Assembly (NCBI GenBank): GCA_001469005.2
Contig: LNZD02000027.1
Location: 1 to 44,518, forward strand
DNA: 44,518 nt
From: SAR324 cluster bacterium lautmerah10
GTDB taxonomy: Bacteria > SAR324 > NAC60-12
Direction: 5' to 3'
Part shown: piece after piece, positions 35,180-43,520 of the stretch
How positions within the stretch are numbered: the stretch's first letter is position 1
Layout: each line of letters starts with the position of its first letter
Translations under genes and position numbers: made by a program
The notes under the pieces: generated by a model
What the model was told of the DNA's origin: nothing
Seen by the model: the letters and a program-made list of their open reading frames with translations, nothing else
The model's database searches: none

Positions 35180-36007
35180 ATGAACTCAGAATATTGGAAA
35201 AAAGCCCTCGAATTTGAAGATATCATTTTTGAAAAATCCGAAGAAGGCATCGCCAAGATCACCATCAACCGCCCGGAAGTTAGAAACGCCTTCAGACCTT
35301 TGACAGTCAGGGAGATGCAGCAGGCTTTGGAAGATGCACGTGAGGACTCGGGAATTGGAGTCATCATTCTAACCGGTGCTGGAGAAAAAGCATTTTGTTC
35401 CGGAGGAGATCAACGGATCCGAGGTGATGCCGGTTATCAGGATTCGGGAACAGGCCATCTGAGGTTGAATGTCCTCGATTTTCAAAGACAGATCCGGAGT
35501 TGTCCAAAACCCGTCGTTGCAATGGTTGCAGGATATGCCATCGGCGGAGGTCATGTTTTGCATGTGATGTGCGATCTCAGTATTGCTGCAGACAATGCTG
35601 TGTTCGGTCAAACCGGGCCCAAGGTCGGTTCCTTCGACGGAGGCTATGGTTCCAGTTACCTGGCAAGGATTGTTGGGCAGAAAAAAGCCAGAGAAATCTG
35701 GTTTCTTTGCCGCCAGTACGATGCCCGTCAGGCTCTTGAAATGGGTCTTGTCAATACCGTAGTTCCTTTGGCCCAACTCGAGGAGGAAACCATTCAATGG
35801 TGCAGGGAGATGCTGAGAATGTCACCAATTGCTCTCAGGTGCCTGAAAGCCGCAATGAATGCTGACTGCGACGGCCAAGCCGGCCTGCAGGAACTGGCAG
35901 GCAATGCAACCATGCTTTTTTATATGTCCGAAGAAGGCCAGGAAGGACGAAATGCCTACCTCGAAAAACGCCCACCGGATTTCAGCCGCTTTACCCGCCA
36001 CCCCTAA
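35180..36007 (+). CDS. menB: 1,4-dihydroxy-2-naphthoyl-CoA synthase MenB
   Basis: Crotonase-family enzyme (275 aa) that cyclises o-succinylbenzoyl-CoA to DHNA-CoA. Strong blocks are [11 protein letters not shown] (about 72), [30 protein letters not shown] (about 140-155), [19 protein letters not shown] and the C-terminal [20 protein letters not shown]. The second half is strikingly close to E. coli MenB. It follows menD by 45 bases. The ATG at 35180 has no strong ribosome site, but the reading frame fits the family's normal N terminus. Confidence 0.97.
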   Translation: MNSEYWKKALEFEDIIFEKSEEGIAKITINRPEVRNAFRPLTVREMQQALEDAREDSGIGVIILTGAGEKAFCSGGDQRIRGDAGYQDSGTGHLRLNVLDFQRQIRSCPKPVVAMVAGYAIGGGHVLHVMCDLSIAADNAVFGQTGPKVGSFDGGYGSSYLARIVGQKKAREIWFLCRQYDARQALEMGLVNTVVPLAQLEEETIQWCREMLRMSPIALRCLKAAMNADCDGQAGLQELAGNATMLFYMSEEGQEGRNAYLEKRPPDFSRFTRHP

Positions 36008-36027
36008 CTTGGGGAATCCTGCAACCA

Positions 36028-36948
36028 GTGGCTTCTCCAGATCCGTTATCTTCTGAAAGCTCCAGCACCCCAGTCTGGAAATCCTGGTTTCTCGCGTTAA
36101 GGCCCAAGACCCTTGGGGCTGGGATTGCTCCTGTTTTAATTGGAACATCGATGGCCTTTGAAGCTGAAAAGGGTCATTTGTTCTCGGCCTTGGCGGCTCT
36201 ACTGGGAGCCCTTTTGATACAGATCGGAACCAATTTATCAAACGATTATTTTGATTTTGTCAAAGGAGCGGATACGGAAGAGAGACTCGGCCCTGCACGT
36301 GCAACCCAGGCAGGCTGGATTCGTCCGGAAATTATTTTGAGAAGCAGTCTTCTGGTATTTGCTGCAGCAGTAATCATCGGAATTTTTCTGGTTCTTCGTG
36401 GAGGCTGGCCCATCGTTTTGATTGGAATCGCCTCTGTAATATGCGGCATCCTTTACACAGGAGGACCCTATCCATTGGCCTATCTCGGTTTAGGGGAGGT
36501 ATTTGTGGTCATTTTCTTCGGACCCGTCGCGACCCTGGGAACCTATTATGTTCAGGCTTTGGAATTTTCAAAAGAGGTGTTTATTGCGGGACTGGCACCG
36601 GGATTAATCTCTACTGCCCTGATTGCCGTGAACAACCTCCGTGACATCCCTACAGACATCAAAGCCCGGAAAAGGACACTGGCAGTTCGCTTCGGGTACC
36701 GCTTTGCACGAATCGAATACACTCTTTGCATCCTTGGAGGACTCTTCATTCCCCTGTTTCTGGTAGTGATGCTGGAGAATCACTGGTTTTCCCTAATCGC
36801 TTCCTTTGCAGTGATTCCGGCTTTTTTCCCAATAAGGGATGTCATTTCCGGAACTTCAGGTGAAATGCTCAATGACACCCTCGCGAAAACCGGAAAAGTC
36901 CTTCTGATTTTCAGCATCCTCTTTTCAGCTGGCTGGCTGATCGGTTAA
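36028..36948 (+). CDS. menA: 1,4-dihydroxy-2-naphthoate polyprenyltransferase MenA
   Basis: UbiA-superfamily integral membrane enzyme (306 aa) that attaches the polyprenyl chain to DHNA with loss of CO2. Eight or nine hydrophobic helices are visible. The first Asp-rich, prenyl-diphosphate-binding motif is NLSNDYFDFVKGAD (about 70-83) and the second is NNLRDIPTDIKARKRTLAVRFG (about 202). The start is GTG, 20 bases after menB, preceded by a GGGGAA stretch; the next ATG would remove the first helix. Confidence 0.94.
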   Translation: MASPDPLSSESSSTPVWKSWFLALRPKTLGAGIAPVLIGTSMAFEAEKGHLFSALAALLGALLIQIGTNLSNDYFDFVKGADTEERLGPARATQAGWIRPEIILRSSLLVFAAAVIIGIFLVLRGGWPIVLIGIASVICGILYTGGPYPLAYLGLGEVFVVIFFGPVATLGTYYVQALEFSKEVFIAGLAPGLISTALIAVNNLRDIPTDIKARKRTLAVRFGYRFARIEYTLCILGGLFIPLFLVVMLENHWFSLIASFAVIPAFFPIRDVISGTSGEMLNDTLAKTGKVLLIFSILFSAGWLIG

Positions 36949-36953
36949 AACCT

Positions 36954-38018
36954 TTGAAAACCCTGACCTGGACTCTTTTCCAATACAAACTTCCTTTTCA
37001 CCGCCCAATGCGGATGCTTGGAAGAGCTCTTACTTTCCGTGAAGGACTGATCCTTCAGATTAAGGATGCTCAGGGAAACCATGGAGAAGGAGAAATTGCT
37101 CCGCTCACAGGAGTTCACTTGGAAAGCCTGGAAGATGCGGAAAAAAATCTGGTCAATATCCTGGAAGGAAAAAAAGCCGAATTAAAAGTGTTGCCCTCCG
37201 TGTGCTTCGGTCTGGAAATGGCCTGGAATGGCTATCTAGCAAAAATCCAGGATCAGAAATTCTTTCCCAAAAAACTTAAACCTTTACCGGTCAATGCTCT
37301 GCTCACTTCGGACCTCGATGATCTAAAAACCCTTGCAGAACAACTAAACGAGGCGAACTACAAAGCAGTGAAAATGAAAGTCGGGGTCAAAACCATAGAA
37401 GAAGAAATAAAGCGGATTTTGATACTTAAAACTCATTTGAAACAAAACATTTCTCTAAGGCTGGACGCAAATCGAGCATGGACATTGGACGAAGCCCTTG
37501 AATTCGCATCAGGCATTAAGGGAATCAAGATAGAATACTGCGAAGAACCTCTCAAAAATCCTGAGCAACTCGAATCATTCCTGGAAAAATCGGACCTTCC
37601 AATAGCTCTGGATGAAACCCTTTTTAATACTGAAAATCCTGAATTCCTTCCAACATCCAATATTGCCGCACTAATACTGAAACCTTCGAGGCTGGGAGGT
37701 TGGAAAAGCTGTCAAAAGTGGGTGGATTTTGCTTCAAAAAATAATCTTGGTGTTACTTTCACAAGTTGTCTGGAAAGCGGCCTTGGGCTCAAATGGATTG
37801 CGCTGATGAATGCATCCATGATTCCTGAACCAACTCCGGCAGGCCTGGACACTTTCCAAAATTTTCAAACCGATGTGATCGATCCTCCTTTTCAATTAAC
37901 AAATGGGGAGTATATTTTTAATCAAACCTGGCCCCAATCTCAAAGCATCAGGGCAGAAATAAGGACTTCCGGCAGCTTTGATTCTGAAGTTCTCAGTGAT
38001 TTTTTGATTCAAATCTAA
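36954..38018 (+). CDS. menC: o-Succinylbenzoate synthase MenC
   Basis: Enolase-superfamily dehydratase (354 aa) that makes OSB from SHCHC. The catalytic K-x-K is AVKMKVGV (about residue 140), and metal ligands follow in LRLDANRAW, YCEEPL and LDETLF; a second Lys is in ILKPSRLGG. Residues 1-110 form the capping domain with HGEGEIAPL. It begins six bases after menA with a TTG start and little ribosome-site sequence, so translation probably relies on coupling. SHCHC itself would come from MenH, which is not in this block. Confidence 0.92.
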   Translation: MKTLTWTLFQYKLPFHRPMRMLGRALTFREGLILQIKDAQGNHGEGEIAPLTGVHLESLEDAEKNLVNILEGKKAELKVLPSVCFGLEMAWNGYLAKIQDQKFFPKKLKPLPVNALLTSDLDDLKTLAEQLNEANYKAVKMKVGVKTIEEEIKRILILKTHLKQNISLRLDANRAWTLDEALEFASGIKGIKIEYCEEPLKNPEQLESFLEKSDLPIALDETLFNTENPEFLPTSNIAALILKPSRLGGWKSCQKWVDFASKNNLGVTFTSCLESGLGLKWIALMNASMIPEPTPAGLDTFQNFQTDVIDPPFQLTNGEYIFNQTWPQSQSIRAEIRTSGSFDSEVLSDFLIQI

Positions 38019-38050
38019 ACGGCATTTCAATTTTATTTTCAAGTTTCTGG

Positions 38051-40315
38051 ATGAATGTATCTGCACATCTGATAGAGACGATTCTCAGCCGGTGGTCTGA
38101 CCGGACCTTGATCGAATCTCCGGATTCCAGTCTGAGTTTTTCAAGGTTCTTTGAAAAAGCCTCTTTGCTCTCTGAAAAACTGGAAACGGAACCGGGAGAC
38201 AGGGTTTTTCTAAAAAGTAAGGATCAGGTGAGCTTAATGGTTGCTCTGTGGGCTTTGTGGATGCGGAAATCCATTGCGGTTCCGGTTAACCCTTCTTTCC
38301 CTGAAAACAGAATTTGGTCACTGATGAGCTCCTGTGGGAGCCGATTTATCTTAGTCTCAGAAGACGATTTTCAAGAAGTTCCTTCGGAAATCAAGGTCAG
38401 CCTGCCTGATTCCATTCCAGAGAAACAAACTGGCATTCAAAATAATACTTTTAGAACCATCAACCCCTTTCAAGCTGCTGCTGTTATTTTCACTTCAGGC
38501 AGTTCTGGAATACCAAAAGGGGCCGTGCTTTCTCTGGCGAATTTCTGTTACAGCGCTTTGGGAGCGAATCAGCAGATGAGTCTTGTTCCTGGGGATAGAT
38601 GGCTGCTTTCGTTACCCCTCTTTCACGTTGGAGGTCTTGGAATCCTGTTCCGTTGTCTGCTCTCAGGAGCAACTGTAGTGATTCCTGATTCAAACCAAAA
38701 TTGGCAAAATCAGCTTCATCAGCTAGCCATCACCCATCTTTCAGTGGTACCAACTCAACTCTTCAGGATGATGGAAAACGATGAAGAGCAGTTTCTGAAA
38801 TCAATGAAAATGATTTTGCTCGGCGGGGCGGCTCAATCGCATGGATTAATTGAACGTGCCCAAAGATTGGGGCTGCCGTTAAGAACCAGTTATGGATCAA
38901 CGGAAATGTGCTCCCAAGTCGCAACTTCCCAACCTAAAAAAATCCAGGATACCTGGACCGCCTGCGGAAAAGTTCTTCCTTACCGGGAGGTCAAACTGGC
39001 AGAGGATGGTGAAATCCTGGTCCGGGGTCAATCACGGTTCCTGGGGTATCTTGAAAACGACAAGGGTTCGAATCAATCCAAAGCATTGAAACTGAATCAG
39101 CCCTTTGATGATGAAGGATGGTTTGCCAGCGGTGATCTGGGAGAATGGATCGAAAATCCTGGAGCCGAACCACTTTTGAAAATGACCGGACGCAAGGACA
39201 GCATGTTCATTTCGGGAGGAGAGAACATCCAACCGCAGGAAATTGAAGAACGATTGTCCGAAATCCCCGGAATCGAGCAGAGCATCGTCGTTCCCGTTCA
39301 GGATCCTGAATTTGGAAACCGTCCGGTTGCTTTTTTGAAAATCAGTACTTCCCAAGACTCATCTGCTAAAGAGGACCTGAATGAAGCCTCGCTGATAAGA
39401 TTGTTAAAAAGAACCCTTGCTCCTTTTCAAATTCCTGACCTCTTCCTTCCTCTTGATCTCAACAATAATCAGCTCAAACCCCAACGAAAGGAGCTTTGTC
39501 TTCAGGCTCAGCCCGTGTTTGATGCATGGAGAAAAATCAAACCCTTGAGGCATTGGCTTCGGGAAAAACAAACCGGATGGAAAAAAATCCTGACATTGGA
39601 TGGATATCAGATCTTTAAAGTGATTCGTCTTGAAGAAGAAAAAGCATCATTCCTTTTCGTCTGTGCCAATTCAAGACAGGAGATCATGGAGAAGATATCC
39701 GGAGATTTTTTCAAGAATTTTGGACCCGAGATTTGGAAGGAAATGAGGTTTTCCAATCCTGAAGAAGCAGGTAAGGAAACTTTTCAAATCATACGTATGC
39801 TGGAAGATGATCTGGAAGATGGAAAAATTTTGGTGCTCAGGGATATGGATCAAGCATTAACAGAGGAAATCGATAAAGCATCTCTTCAGAATGACTTTAC
39901 CGTTTACCCATGGGAAATGCTTAATACTTCCGGAAAAATTGCTGTTCGGGAAAAAAAATATGAATACGGTTTTTGTGCCCCGGAGTTTTACCCGATTCCG
40001 GAAACCGAGATTGAACAGGCCGTTTTTCAGTCAGGCGTATGGCTTCCGGAATGGGAGAGATTCTACCTTATTCGATGTCTTTACAGTTCCACCAATCAGA
40101 AAAACCGGTTCCTTGGATGGAAGGTCCAGTTGCTGAAAGATATTGGAAATGGAAAGGAACTCTCACATCCCATCTGGGCAATGAACGAAATTGAAGAGGA
40201 AGTCTTAGAAACTGTCTTGATGGACAAAAGGATCTTTTCCAAAGAGGATCTCGAACAAGCCAATACCCCGGCTATAGATCGTCTCCGGCGGAAAAATTTT
40301 GTGAAACAAAGATGA
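38051..40315 (+). CDS. menE: o-Succinylbenzoate-CoA ligase MenE with long C-terminal extension
   Basis: AMP-forming ligase that activates OSB with ATP and CoA. The ANL-family motifs are present: P-loop FTSGSSGIPKG (about 147), YGSTEMCSQ (about 281), GWFASGDLGEW, GRKDSMFISGGENIQPQEIEE (about 380-400, in part) and the C-terminal Lys region NQLKPQRKEL (about 472). A normal MenE ends near residue 485. This one continues to 754, with about 270 residues that have no motif I recognise. In particular there is no GxSxG of a MenH-type hydrolase. It closes the men block, ending two bases before a convergent deaminase gene with no visible terminator between. Confidence 0.92.
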   Translation: MNVSAHLIETILSRWSDRTLIESPDSSLSFSRFFEKASLLSEKLETEPGDRVFLKSKDQVSLMVALWALWMRKSIAVPVNPSFPENRIWSLMSSCGSRFILVSEDDFQEVPSEIKVSLPDSIPEKQTGIQNNTFRTINPFQAAAVIFTSGSSGIPKGAVLSLANFCYSALGANQQMSLVPGDRWLLSLPLFHVGGLGILFRCLLSGATVVIPDSNQNWQNQLHQLAITHLSVVPTQLFRMMENDEEQFLKSMKMILLGGAAQSHGLIERAQRLGLPLRTSYGSTEMCSQVATSQPKKIQDTWTACGKVLPYREVKLAEDGEILVRGQSRFLGYLENDKGSNQSKALKLNQPFDDEGWFASGDLGEWIENPGAEPLLKMTGRKDSMFISGGENIQPQEIEERLSEIPGIEQSIVVPVQDPEFGNRPVAFLKISTSQDSSAKEDLNEASLIRLLKRTLAPFQIPDLFLPLDLNNNQLKPQRKELCLQAQPVFDAWRKIKPLRHWLREKQTGWKKILTLDGYQIFKVIRLEEEKASFLFVCANSRQEIMEKISGDFFKNFGPEIWKEMRFSNPEEAGKETFQIIRMLEDDLEDGKILVLRDMDQALTEEIDKASLQNDFTVYPWEMLNTSGKIAVREKKYEYGFCAPEFYPIPETEIEQAVFQSGVWLPEWERFYLIRCLYSSTNQKNRFLGWKVQLLKDIGNGKELSHPIWAMNEIEEEVLETVLMDKRIFSKEDLEQANTPAIDRLRRKNFVKQR

Positions 40316-40316
40316 C

Positions 40317-40904
40317 TCAGGAGTTCCGGGAAGGATTATAAACAACACCTTCCAATTCGACATACCTTTGCAGGACTGCACATCCTTCTTCCCGGAGAAA
40401 CGAAGGAATGATGCTGATTCCACGTTTTTCCAACTGCTGGTCATAATCGGCAGGTGCAGGCCCCTCATCAAATCCAACAATGTTTTCCACATCTTCCGGC
40501 TGGGCGGACGCAAGCACTTCACTAACTCCGGACCAGACCACACTGCCCAGACACATCGCACACATTTTTCCGCTGGTGACCAATTGAAATTCCGGCAAAT
40601 CGGCGATTCCAAGGTCATGGGTGCCCAGTTCCTGTTGTGCCAGCATGATAGCCATCATTTCTGCATGAGCCGCAGAACAGCCTTGATTTAAAACCACGTT
40701 CACCCCGACCGAAACCAATTGTCCTGATTCCCTTTCAAAGACTGCTGCGCCAAAGGGTCCCCCGGTTGTTTTTTCGATATTTTGCAGGGTCAATTTCAGT
40801 ACAAACCGCATCCGCTCTTCATTGCTGACCAGTGGAAACTGATATTGTTTCAGGAAGTCATCGATCCATTCCGGAAGCGAAAGGGTGAGGCTGTTTTTTT
40901 TCAT
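40317..40904 (-). CDS. Zinc-dependent nucleoside/nucleobase deaminase family protein
   Basis: Cytidine/deoxycytidylate deaminase fold, 195 aa from the ATG at 40904. The zinc site is H80-A-E82 in AAHAEMMAI and C115-x2-C118 in SGKMCAMCLGSVVW. The usual Pro before the first Cys (PCxxC) is replaced, giving KMCAMC. The block GPFGAAVFERESG with HAEMMAI and the LGSVVWSG tail are nearest to guanine deaminase or TadA-like proteins. Guanine deaminase would feed xanthine to the xanthine dehydrogenase at 1-2973, but that link is inference. An upstream TTG at 40943 is a less likely start. Confidence 0.72.
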   Translation of the reverse strand: MKKNSLTLSLPEWIDDFLKQYQFPLVSNEERMRFVLKLTLQNIEKTTGGPFGAAVFERESGQLVSVGVNVVLNQGCSAAHAEMMAIMLAQQELGTHDLGIADLPEFQLVTSGKMCAMCLGSVVWSGVSEVLASAQPEDVENIVGFDEGPAPADYDQQLEKRGISIIPSFLREEGCAVLQRYVELEGVVYNPSRNS

Positions 40905-41066
40905 GGAATATTTTGAATATTTAAAATTGTCTAATAATATCAATGACTCATAATCACAATCTAACCAAAGAAACCACCATTTAGGATTTATATATTACTT
41001 ATCAAAAAAATCAAGATCCGTGCGAAAAGAGCATCAAATGATAATTTTGGTGAAAACGCAAAGGCA

Positions 41067-41095
41067 TTGAGTCTGAATCAATGAAACGATAAAGT
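41067..41095 (+). promoter_or_regulatory. Candidate promoter of the selenoprotein-argC unit
   Basis: TTGAGT (41067-41072), a 17-base spacer and TAAAGT (41090-41095), each hexamer matching four of six consensus positions. It would start transcription about 25 bases before the selenoprotein ATG at 41128. Confidence 0.45.
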
Positions 41096-41127
41096 GAAAC
41101 AATTATTCAACTCTAACAGGAGCATCT

Positions 41128-41472
41128 ATGGGCAACAAAGTCGACTGGGGATATTTCAGAAATAGTTGAAAGACCTGCAAGCGAGCGCAAGAGTTTCTTG
41201 ACGCAAATAACATTTCAGTGAATGAAATAACTAACGCATCAAAAGAAAAAATCGATGCAAATCAAGCCTGGGAAATGATCAAGAGCGCAAGCTCAATTCA
41301 CGTTGCGAAAGGCAAAAAGACCATCAGCTGGAATCCAAAATCCGATGATCGGGAGGAGATTCTCAAAACCGTGATGGGCCCCAGCGGAAACCTCCGAGCA
41401 CCGACCTGGAAGATAGGGAGTGATATCCTGGTTGGTTTCAGCGAGGAACAATATCAACAAGTCCTTGGCTGA
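41128..41472 (+). CDS. ArsC/thioredoxin-fold selenoprotein (Sec at codon 14)
   Basis: 114 aa when the TGA at 41167-41169 is read as selenocysteine. The N terminus reads MGNKVDWGYFRNS-U-KTCKRAQEFLD: a first beta strand, then a U-x-x-C redox pair at the start of helix 1, the place of the CxxC or catalytic Cys in the ArsC/Spx/thioredoxin fold. The rest (SVNEITNASK, GNLRAPTWKIGSDILVGFSEEQY) matches the pattern of 'ArsC family (seleno)proteins'. Support for translation across the TGA: AGGAG six to seven bases before the ATG, uninterrupted frame and helix continuity across the codon, a SECIS-like hairpin, and a stop that overlaps argC by one base (TGATG). Conventional calling would start at the GTG at 41218, losing the active site. 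Substrate unknown; a thiol/selenol redox role is inferred. Confidence 0.87.
41185..41204 (+). promoter_or_regulatory. Predicted bacterial SECIS stem-loop
   Basis: Outer stem GCG (41185-41187) with CGC (41202-41204), a bulged A at 41201, inner stem CAAGA (41188-41192) with TCTTG (41196-41200), and apical loop GTT (41193-41195). The loop begins with G and lies 23 bases after the Sec TGA, inside the known spacing range for bacterial SECIS elements, which sit within the coding sequence. It would recruit SelB with Sec-tRNA. Folding energy was not computed. Confidence 0.65.
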
Positions 41473-42500
41473 TGATTCAAGTTGGAATCCTTGGTGCTGC
41501 CGGTCTTTCCGGGCAGGAACTGCTCCAAAGGCTGGCAGGACATCCTGAAGCTGAAGTCCGGGTAGCGACCAGTACAAAATTTCAGCATCAGGGAATCCAT
41601 GAAGCATTTCCTTTTCTTCCGGAATCGTCCCTCATTTTCAGCGGGCATGATGCGGATCTTTCTGAGTGTGATGTGGTTTTCCTCGCGGTTCCAAACAAGG
41701 CAAGCCTTGAATATACTCCGAAACTCTTGGAACAGGGTATCCGCGTCATTGACCTTTCCGGAGTTTATCGCATCCGTGACATCAAAATTTTTGAGGAAAG
41801 TTACGCACTCAAGCACAGTTCTCCGGAACTTCTGCAGGAAGCCGTTTTCGGACTCCCGGAATATTTTCGTTCATCCCTGAGTGATGCGCGTCTGGTTGCC
41901 AATCCAGGCTGTTATCCCACAGGAGCACTGCTCGGAATCCTCCCATTTGGCGATCTGCTGGAATCATTGGACAGGCCGCCGATCATTGATGCCAAGTCCG
42001 GCGTCAGCGGAGCAGGAGGAAGGGTTGAGGACGATGCGACCAATTATGTGGAAGTGAATGAAAATTTCAAAGCTTACAAGGCTTTCAAACACCAGCATCA
42101 GCCTGAAATTAAACAGTATTTGGAGGATCTCAGTCCTTTCGAAAGTAAAAACATGGGTGAGCCGGTTTTCACGCCCTACCTGCTGCCCTTAAGCAGGGGC
42201 ATCCTTTCCGGGATTTATCTTCATTTCAATCGCAGAATCAATGAATCGGAAATAGAGGAACGCTTCAATGCGTTCTCGGAAGAGAATCCTTTCATCCAGA
42301 TCATGCCGAAGGGTCAACTTCCCGATCTTCGTTCCACGGTCCATTCAAACCGATGTGCAATAGGATGGGCGTCCGATTCCAGTGGAAGCCAATGGCTGGT
42401 CCAAACCAGCATCGACAATCTTGTCAAAGGCGCATCAGGGCAGGCGATCCAGAACATGAACCTGATGTTCGGATTTACGGAAACCTCCGGATTGACCTGA
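41472..42500 (+). CDS. argC: N-acetyl-gamma-glutamyl-phosphate reductase
   Basis: NADPH-dependent third step of arginine synthesis, 342 aa. The Rossmann motif GILGAAGLSGQELLQ opens the protein, and the catalytic Cys is in VANPGCYPTGALLG (about residue 148). AKSGVSGAGG, HQHQPEI (substrate-binding His) and the C-terminal DNLVKGASGQAIQNMNLM are all typical. The ATG overlaps the selenoprotein stop by one base, so the two are co-translated. No other arg gene is nearby. Confidence 0.96.
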   Translation: MIQVGILGAAGLSGQELLQRLAGHPEAEVRVATSTKFQHQGIHEAFPFLPESSLIFSGHDADLSECDVVFLAVPNKASLEYTPKLLEQGIRVIDLSGVYRIRDIKIFEESYALKHSSPELLQEAVFGLPEYFRSSLSDARLVANPGCYPTGALLGILPFGDLLESLDRPPIIDAKSGVSGAGGRVEDDATNYVEVNENFKAYKAFKHQHQPEIKQYLEDLSPFESKNMGEPVFTPYLLPLSRGILSGIYLHFNRRINESEIEERFNAFSEENPFIQIMPKGQLPDLRSTVHSNRCAIGWASDSSGSQWLVQTSIDNLVKGASGQAIQNMNLMFGFTETSGLT

Positions 42501-42515
42501 ATATTCTTTCGACAC

Positions 42516-43400
42516 TCATAACACGTCTTCGGTTCTCCGGTCGGGTCCACTCAGATTTTCGAAATAACACATTTCCTGAAGTCTGGAGTAGATTCTCTCT
42601 CCCACCCTTTTTCGGATCGTATCGCTGATGTAATGTTCCTTGTCGGCTTTGTCACCCGCCAAACTCCGTTCCTTCAGAGTGGTTTCTTCTTGTTCAGTGA
42701 AGTTGGTGGTGGCCATGATCAGTTGGTTCCGGTTGTATCTTTCAGAAATTAAGGTGTCGAGAATACTCAGTTCCCAATCCGTATTACGGCCTTTCCCCAG
42801 GTCATCAATGATCAGCAGATCTGCTCTCAGGTGGGGTTCAATGATTTCAACATCAGATTTACCGTCAGAATAGCCTTGCCGCAATTCGGAAAGCAGTTCA
42901 GAAAAACCCTGGAAGACACAGGAAATTCCGAGCATGACCGTGCATTGATAAGTAAATCCCGTCATCAGATGGGTTTTTCCCGTACCCGGGGGTCCCATCA
43001 ACACCATTCCCTTGAAAAGTTCGTCATCAGGTCTTTGCAAATCCAATCCATGGAGAAAATCCGGTAGATTGCGAACGATCAATTCGAGGAGGTCGAAAAT
43101 CTCCGTATTGGAATCATCCCGGTGCTCCCGTTGAAGGCGGCTGTTAACAAAACGTTTTGGAACACGTGCGCTGTTATAAAGCCTGATCCTGCGTTCACGT
43201 TCTTCACAATCCGGGCAGGTTATGGCAATTTCACGCTGCTGCTCATCATTTTCCAGGAGAAACCCGCTTCCCTTGCAGGTGGGGCAGGGTATCTTGACAC
43301 AATCACAGAGAGTCGCTTGAGCATATCGGTTGCGGGCTAATATACTGAGTCGTATCCCGCTGTCATCACATTTGAGACACTTATATCCTGAACGCTGCAT
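42516..43400 (-). CDS. DnaC/IstB-like AAA+ ATPase with two N-terminal zinc-finger-like Cys clusters
   Basis: 294 aa. The AAA+ core has Walker A GPPGTGKT (136-143), Walker B LLIIDDLGKG (195-204), sensor I in MATTNFT and an arginine-rich C-terminal part (RKRVGERIYSRL), as in DnaC/DnaI helicase loaders. The N terminus has eight cysteines: C8, C11, C32, C34 and C39, C42, C62, C65, including a DnaJ-like CPTCKGSG. DnaI and DnaC relatives carry at most one such finger. It is single-copy looking and not beside a transposase, so a chromosomal helicase loader is more likely than IstB. It converges with argC, with 15 bases between and no terminator seen. Confidence 0.85.
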   Translation of the reverse strand: MQRSGYKCLKCDDSGIRLSILARNRYAQATLCDCVKIPCPTCKGSGFLLENDEQQREIAITCPDCEERERRIRLYNSARVPKRFVNSRLQREHRDDSNTEIFDLLELIVRNLPDFLHGLDLQRPDDELFKGMVLMGPPGTGKTHLMTGFTYQCTVMLGISCVFQGFSELLSELRQGYSDGKSDVEIIEPHLRADLLIIDDLGKGRNTDWELSILDTLISERYNRNQLIMATTNFTEQEETTLKERSLAGDKADKEHYISDTIRKRVGERIYSRLQEMCYFENLSGPDRRTEDVL

Positions 43401-43520
43401 ATTGATGAATTTGAAAACGGCTTGCTTTACAATTCAGAACCTTCATGGTCATTCAAGCCTTCAGCACAGTCAACATTGAACCTTCTATCATCTCATGATT
43501 TAAAAATTGGATGATCATTC

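Noticed and set aside
39066-39076. GTTCGAATC, like a tRNA T-loop
   Set aside because: It lies inside menE and no acceptor, D or anticodon arms surround it.
41176-41189. A smaller hairpin TGC/GCA with an 8-base loop as the SECIS element
   Set aside because: Only three pairs and a loop too close to the UGA; the hairpin at 41185-41204 is stronger and better spaced.
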